Shown here one piece after another: positions 15,395 through 18,743 of a DNA stretch of 18,743 nt. Location of the stretch: positions 1 to 18,743 of the forward strand of contig JAWOIO010000171.1 in NCBI GenBank assembly GCA_046484625.1. The letters run 5' to 3'. The notes beneath the pieces were generated by a model. The model saw only the letters and a program-made list of their open reading frames with translations, was not told where the DNA came from and made no database searches. Both the position numbers and the translations under genes were made by a program. Within the stretch, counting starts at the first letter, position 1, and each line of letters starts with the position of its first letter. This stretch comes from DASUAO01 sp046484625 (GTDB taxonomy: Bacteria > Actinomycetota > Acidimicrobiia > IMCC26256 > PALSA-555).

Positions 15395-16000
15395 GTGAGC
15401 AACGCCAAGGAACCGATCGAACGCGCCAAGGAGGTCCTGGTCTACGGGCCGGTCGGCCTGGCCATGTACCTACGCGACACGGCACCGTCGTTCATGAAGG
15501 TGTTCGTGGCGCGCGGGCGCGCCGAGCTCGACCAGCAGCGGCGCACGGTCGGGGATCAGCTCGGACAGGCGCGCACGATCGGAGCTTCGGCGACGGACAG
15601 CACTGCACCTCAGCTGCTGCGCCTCGTCGCCGAGGGCCTCGGGCGCGTGCGGGAGACGGCCGAGGGCGCGATCGGCACGATCAGCGGCTGGGCGGGGGAG
15701 TCGGTCTCCGATGCTCCCGGCCCACCCGAGACCGAGGACGCGGCGGGTCACCCCGACCACTCTGAAATCCCGCAGGCACACGGGGCGTCCGCCGAGTCGA
15801 CGTCGAGTGTGGGCGAAGACGCCGACGCCCCGGCAGAGCTCGCCATCGCCGGCTACGACGAGCTGTCGGCATCCCAGGTCGTCGATCGTCTCGACGGCCT
15901 GTCGCCCGATGACCTCGCCGCGATCCGCGACCACGAACGCGCCACCCGGGCCCGGGCGACCATCCTCGGCAAGATCGAACAGCTCGAGCACCCGGCCTGA
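15395..16000 (+). CDS. Conserved hypothetical protein with C-terminal helical motif
   Basis: The 201-aa product has no function I can assign. An N-terminal segment (about 13-50, VLVYGPVGLAMYLRDTAPSFMKVFVARGRAELDQ cut by Pro/Gly) is amphipathic and mildly hydrophobic, suggesting membrane-surface or lipid-droplet binding. A helical stretch with heptad-like spacing follows to about 100, then an acidic low-complexity linker (about 105-150). The last 49 residues, from GYDELSASQVVDRLDG through LSPDDLAAIRDHE to TILGKIEQL, form a compact helical module that I recall at the C-terminus of several actinobacterial lipid-associated proteins; this recall is not verified. The start is firm because of AGGAGG 8 nt upstream. 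The gene follows lnt by 27 nt and precedes the GNAT gene by 17 nt, so it is probably in the same transcription unit. Confidence 0.75.
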   Translation: MSNAKEPIERAKEVLVYGPVGLAMYLRDTAPSFMKVFVARGRAELDQQRRTVGDQLGQARTIGASATDSTAPQLLRLVAEGLGRVRETAEGAIGTISGWAGESVSDAPGPPETEDAAGHPDHSEIPQAHGASAESTSSVGEDADAPAELAIAGYDELSASQVVDRLDGLSPDDLAAIRDHERATRARATILGKIEQLEHPA

Positions 16001-16017
16001 TCCCGGCGTCCCTGGCC

Positions 16018-16494
16018 ATGGAGCACTGCCGGACCGCGTCGCCCGACGACATCCCACGCCTCGTGGACCTCGCCCGGGAGCTGCGGCACGAGCTGTCGGA
16101 CATGCGAGGCGGAACGCTGTGGGCCGACAGGGATGCCGCACCCGAGCCTCTCGACGCTGCCTTCACGGCCTGGATCGCCGACCCCGCAGCCCTCGTCCTG
16201 GCCGGCTGCATCGACGAGGTGATCATCGGGATCGGGGTCGTCCAGGTGGAGCCGCTCCGGGACGGATCTCGCCTCGGCGTGGTCCGCGAGCTGTACGTGG
16301 AGGAAGCTGCCCGCAGCGTCGGCGTCGGCGAGGCGATGACCGACCGCATCGTCGAGTTCTGCCGGGCGCACGACTGCATCGGCGTCGACGCCGTCGCGCT
16401 CCCGGGCCACCGCGCGACGAAGAACTTCTTCGAGGAGCAGGGCTTCACCGCCCGGGCGCTCACCATGCACACCTCGCTCCACGAACCGGCCTGA
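16018..16494 (+). CDS. GNAT family N-acetyltransferase
   Basis: The 158-aa product is a single GNAT domain, transferring an acetyl group from acetyl-CoA to an amine. Motif A is VVRELYVEEAARSVGVGEAMTD (about 88-109), where R99-S-V-G-V-G provides the pyrophosphate-binding loop of CoA. The later ALPGHRATKNFFEEQGF (about 127-143) is the conserved motif B with the usual N-F-F/Y element. The N-terminal EHCRTASPDDIPRLVDLARELRHEL is the common GNAT start. Substrate cannot be predicted. The ATG at 16018 lies 17 nt after the previous stop and has no clear Shine-Dalgarno, so it probably depends on translation from upstream. It is the last gene of the + strand run; convergent genes follow after a repeat-bearing gap. 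Confidence 0.92.
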   Translation: MEHCRTASPDDIPRLVDLARELRHELSDMRGGTLWADRDAAPEPLDAAFTAWIADPAALVLAGCIDEVIIGIGVVQVEPLRDGSRLGVVRELYVEEAARSVGVGEAMTDRIVEFCRAHDCIGVDAVALPGHRATKNFFEEQGFTARALTMHTSLHEPA

Positions 16495-16523
16495 ATCCGG
16501 CGGTCGGGTATTTGCCGAGAAGC

Positions 16524-16672
16524 CCCGTTATGTCAACTCGCCTCTGGCGAGTGGACAGAACGGGCAACGACGTCACTGTGCTCGGTCCAACTCGCCTCTG
16601 GCGAGTGGACAGAACGGGCAACGACGTCGCTGTGCTCGGTCCAACTCGCCTCTGGCGAGTGGACAGAACGGG
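16524..16672. repeat. 54-bp tandem repeat, each copy with a strong hairpin
   Basis: A unit beginning CAACTCGCCTCTGGCGAGTG starts at 16534, 16588 and 16642, giving two full 54-bp copies, differing at one base within positions 34-54 apart from the flank, and a third partial copy of 31 bp. Every copy holds ACTCGCC-TCT-GGCGAGT, a 7-bp stem with 3-nt loop. Copy 1 extends outward to 16524-16542 pairing with 16546-16564: 17 pairs interrupted by only two A-G mismatches. Copies 2 and 3 instead extend by GTCC/GGAC with a bulged A. The 54-bp period is a multiple of three but no supported gene crosses it. The remaining bases of the gap 16495-16734 show only the hairpin at 16709-16728. Confidence 0.9.
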
Positions 16673-16708
16673 TGGCTCAGGGGCCTAGCCCGAGATCGGC
16701 GTACGGCC

Positions 16709-16728
16709 GGGGGAAGCTTCGCTCCCCC
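16709..16728. terminator. Hairpin between convergent genes
   Basis: GGGGGAAGC (16709-16717) pairs with GCTCCCCC (16721-16728) with one bulged A and a TTC loop. It lies 7 nt beyond the minus-strand stop at 16735 and could terminate transcripts from either side. No T-tract follows in either direction. Confidence 0.4.
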
Positions 16729-16734
16729 TCGAGG

Positions 16735-17016
16735 TCATGTGGCGCTGAGGGCGCTCAGGGACTCGACGGAGGGGGCGAAGTAGATGGCGGCGCTCTGGGG
16801 CTCGGAGAAGTCGGTGAGGGCGTCGTGGAGGCCGTCGGGGGTCGCTCCGAACATCCGCTCGAGCATGCGGTGGAAGCGGCTGGGATCGGCGCTGAAGGCC
16901 AGGAAGGAGAGGACCTGTTCGCCCGCGGTCCCCCACGGGGTGCTTCGGCGCCACAGCTCGAGGGGGTGATGCGTGCGGGTCCCCTGGGCGAGGATCCCGG
17001 GCTGCGGCACGGTCAT
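16735..17016 (-). CDS. Miniature Dyp-type peroxidase-like protein, probable internal deletion
   Basis: The 93-aa product looks like the two ends of a Dyp-type haem peroxidase joined together. Residues 22-90 (WRRSTPWGTAGEQVLSF, MLERMFG, FSEPQSAAIYFAPSVESL) match the C-terminal region seen in YfeX-like enzymes, where the phrase is LPYGTASG to YYFAPSLDKL. The N-terminal TVPQPGILAQGTRTHHPLEL resembles the Dyp N-terminus, with less certainty. The roughly 200-residue core with the GxxDG motif and the proximal haem His is absent, so no peroxidase activity is expected. The ATG overlaps the gcvP stop (ATGA), implying translational coupling. It may be a decayed remnant or a small protein kept for another role; the intact frame and clean overlap argue weakly for the second. 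Confidence 0.6.
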   Translation of the reverse strand: MTVPQPGILAQGTRTHHPLELWRRSTPWGTAGEQVLSFLAFSADPSRFHRMLERMFGATPDGLHDALTDFSEPQSAAIYFAPSVESLSALSAT

Positions 17017-18743
17017 CGTGTCGGCCCTCCCGGTGTGTCGGGTCGATCGTCGGCGAAGTCCGAGACCGGTGGACACGAGCACATCACGTTGCGATCGCCG
17101 TACACGTTGTCGATGCGGCCCACGGGTGGCCAGTACTTGTCCTCACGGAGGTGCGCGACGGGGAATGCCGCCAGCTCCCGCGGATAGGGCCGGTCCCATG
17201 TGTCGGCCACGACGTCGTCCGCAGGGTGGGGTGCCCGCCGGAGGGGGCTGTCGTCGAGGGACCACTCCCCTCGCTCGACCCGCGTGATCTCCGCGCGGAT
17301 CGCGATCATCGCGTCGCAGAAGCGATCGAGCTCGGCCAACGACTCCGACTCCGTCGGCTCGACCATGAGCGTGCCCGCGACCGGGAACGACATCGTCGGC
17401 GCGTGGAACCCGTAGTCGATGAGTCGTTTCGCGACGTCCTCCGCGCTCACCCCCGTCGCGGCGGTGATCGGGCGCAGGTCCAGGATGCACTCGTGCGCCA
17501 CGAGCCCGTCCGACCCCGCGTAGAGGACCGGGTAGTGCTCGTGCAGTCGACGCGCCACGTAGTTGGCGCTCAGGATCGCGACCTCGGTCGCCCGTCGGAG
17601 ACCCTCCGCTCCCATCATCGCGATGTACATCCACGAGATCGGGAGGATCCCGGCCGATCCCCACGGCGCGGCCGAGATCGGTCCGACACCGGTCGGCGGA
17701 CCCGCCTCCGCACGGAGCGGGTGGTTCGGGAGGAACGGCGCCAGATGGGTGCGGACACCGATGGGGCCGACCCCCGGTCCCCCGCCGCCGTGGGGGATGC
17801 AGAACGTCTTGTGCAGGTTCAGATGGGAGACGTCGGCACCGAAGGCGCCCGGCTTGGCGAACCCGACCAGCGCGTTGAGGTTCGCACCGTCGAGGTACAC
17901 CTGCCCGCCGTGCTCGTGCACCAGCGCACAGACGTCGCGGATCTGCTCCTCGAAGACCCCATGGGTCGATGGGTACGTGACCATCAGCGCCGCGAGGTGT
18001 TCGGAGTGCTCGTGCGCCTGCAGCTTGAGGTCATCGAGATCCACGTTGCCGTCGTCGTCGCAGCGCACCACGAGGACCCGCATCCCGGCCATCACCGCGC
18101 TCGCGGCGTTGGTCCCGTGGGCCGAGGACGGGATCAGGCAGACGTCGCGGTGCGCATCGCCGCGGCTCCGGTGGTACGCCCGGATCGCGAGCAGCCCGGC
18201 GAGCTCCCCTTGCGATCCGGCGTTCGGCTGGAGCGAGACGGCGTCGTAGCCCGTCACTGCGCACAGCCATCGCTCGAGGTCGTCGAAGAGACGCAGGTAG
18301 CCGTCGAACTGCCCGGCCGGCGCGAACGGGTGGAGCCGGCCGAGCTCCGGCCAGGTGACCGGGATCATCTCCGATGTCGCGTTGAGCTTCATCGTGCACG
18401 AGCCGAGTGGGATCATGGTTCGGTCGAGTGCCAGGTCGCGGTCCGCGAGGCGGCGGAGGTACCGCAACATCTCGGTCTCGGACCGGTACCGCGAGAAGAC
18501 GGGGTGGGTGAGCAGCTCCGTGGTCCGTACTGCGCTCGCGGGCAAGCCGATGCCGCCCGAAGCGGTGACGCCCGAAGCGGTGACGCCCGAAGCGGTGACG
18601 GAGGACAGAGTCCCGGTCGGCCTGGTGTCGACGCCGAACGCGGCCAGCACCCGGTCGACGACCTCAGGAGTGGACGTCTCGTCGAGCGCGATCCCGATCG
18701 TATCGTCGTCGACGAGGAGGAGGTTCAGGTCGCGCTCGAGCGC
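17013..18743 (-). CDS. gcvP: Glycine dehydrogenase (decarboxylating) GcvP, C-terminal half
   Basis: The P-protein of the glycine cleavage system decarboxylates glycine with pyridoxal phosphate and passes the aminomethyl group to the lipoyl H-protein. The window holds about 576 C-terminal residues; the frame is open to the right edge, where the residues NLLLVDDDTIGIALDET continue the family pattern. Recognisable blocks are LTHPVFSRYRSETEMLRYLR, LGSCTMKLNATSEM, LQPNAGSQGE, SSAHGTNAASAVMAG, and SHLNLHKTFCIPHGGGGPGVGP, with the PLP-binding Lys encoded at 17808-17810. The C-terminal NVYGDRNVMCSCPP is typical. An insertion of three ASGVT pentapeptides from exact 15-bp repeats lies in the linker before LPASAVRTTELLTHP. 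The stop overlaps the miniature peroxidase ATG. Confidence 0.97.
   Translation of the reverse strand, partial: ALERDLNLLLVDDDTIGIALDETSTPEVVDRVLAAFGVDTRPTGTLSSVTASGVTASGVTASGGIGLPASAVRTTELLTHPVFSRYRSETEMLRYLRRLADRDLALDRTMIPLGSCTMKLNATSEMIPVTWPELGRLHPFAPAGQFDGYLRLFDDLERWLCAVTGYDAVSLQPNAGSQGELAGLLAIRAYHRSRGDAHRDVCLIPSSAHGTNAASAVMAGMRVLVVRCDDDGNVDLDDLKLQAHEHSEHLAALMVTYPSTHGVFEEQIRDVCALVHEHGGQVYLDGANLNALVGFAKPGAFGADVSHLNLHKTFCIPHGGGGPGVGPIGVRTHLAPFLPNHPLRAEAGPPTGVGPISAAPWGSAGILPISWMYIAMMGAEGLRRATEVAILSANYVARRLHEHYPVLYAGSDGLVAHECILDLRPITAATGVSAEDVAKRLIDYGFHAPTMSFPVAGTLMVEPTESESLAELDRFCDAMIAIRAEITRVERGEWSLDDSPLRRAPHPADDVVADTWDRPYPRELAAFPVAHLREDKYWPPVGRIDNVYGDRNVMCSCPPVSDFADDRPDTPGGPTR
18556..18600 (-). 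repeat. 15-bp tandem repeat inside gcvP, three exact copies
   Basis: CCCGAAGCGGTGACG (plus strand) occurs exactly at 18556-18570, 18571-18585 and 18586-18600. On the coding strand it reads as a repeated ASGVT and falls in the interdomain linker of GcvP, where length changes are tolerated. Confidence 0.95.

Noticed and set aside
16534..16672. Possible CRISPR array in the 54-bp repeats
   Set aside because: The sequences between the repeats are nearly identical instead of unique spacers, and there are no cas genes, so it is a tandem repeat.
16534..16688. An 18-residue protein repeat (TRLWRVDRTGNDV) in a frame running through the 54-bp repeats
   Set aside because: The frame is out of phase with the two upstream genes it covers and has no start of its own; the period of 54 is divisible by three by chance or by origin, but coding is unsupported.

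Overview
The window is GC-rich (roughly 70% by eye) with tightly packed genes, many GTG starts and several 4-nt ATGA/GTGA overlaps. It is chromosomal DNA of a high-GC actinobacterium. The Pup-ligase gene pafA, pafB/pafC, helY and a DUF4193 protein are actinobacterial hallmarks. The tandem ThyX-like protein and the overall divergence suggest a deep-branching class such as Acidimicrobiia, but that placement is inference.

Left part (1-5258, + strand): the Pup-proteasome accessory block. pafA (Pup ligase) is followed by a DUF3866 gene, then pafB and pafC (WYL regulators of the DNA-damage response, each joined to the previous gene by a 4-nt overlap) and lepB (signal peptidase I). A glycerophosphodiester phosphodiesterase gene runs the opposite way (5255-5980), and its stop codon overlaps that of lepB in a CTAG.

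Middle (6125-11242, + strand): a zinc-ribbon hypothetical gene, then tatA, tatC, a small membrane protein, helY (Ski2-like RNA helicase) and a diacylglycerol-kinase-like protein. The last five are spaced by 3 nt or overlap by 4 nt and look like one operon. The order pafA-pafB-pafC-tatA-tatC-helY is the known actinobacterial arrangement; here it carries extra genes. Protein targeting (TatA/C), leader-peptide removal (LepB) and lipoprotein acylation (Lnt, further right) all lie in this window.

Right part: a 546-aa tandem ThyX-like protein (11368-13008), then a 395-nt gap (13009-13403) without a gene. The gap holds a perfect 15-bp inverted repeat and several nested hairpins, and may be a structured RNA or a long leader of the next operon. 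That operon holds an acidic DUF4193 zinc protein, lnt (probably starting at a non-canonical CTG), an unrecognised 201-aa protein and a GNAT acetyltransferase. A convergent intergenic region (16495-16734) carries a 54-bp tandem repeat of strong hairpins. On the minus strand follow the C-terminal half of glycine dehydrogenase GcvP (cut by the right edge) and a 93-aa miniature Dyp-peroxidase-like ORF overlapping its stop.

The items most worth a second look are the structured element at 13066-13274, the 54-bp hairpin repeats, the tandem ThyX with split catalytic motifs, the miniature peroxidase, the DagK-like protein lacking its GGDGT motif, and 15-bp minisatellites at three coding loci that all encode an x-(S/T)-G-V-x pentapeptide. 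No tRNA, rRNA, CRISPR array or insertion sequence was recognised.
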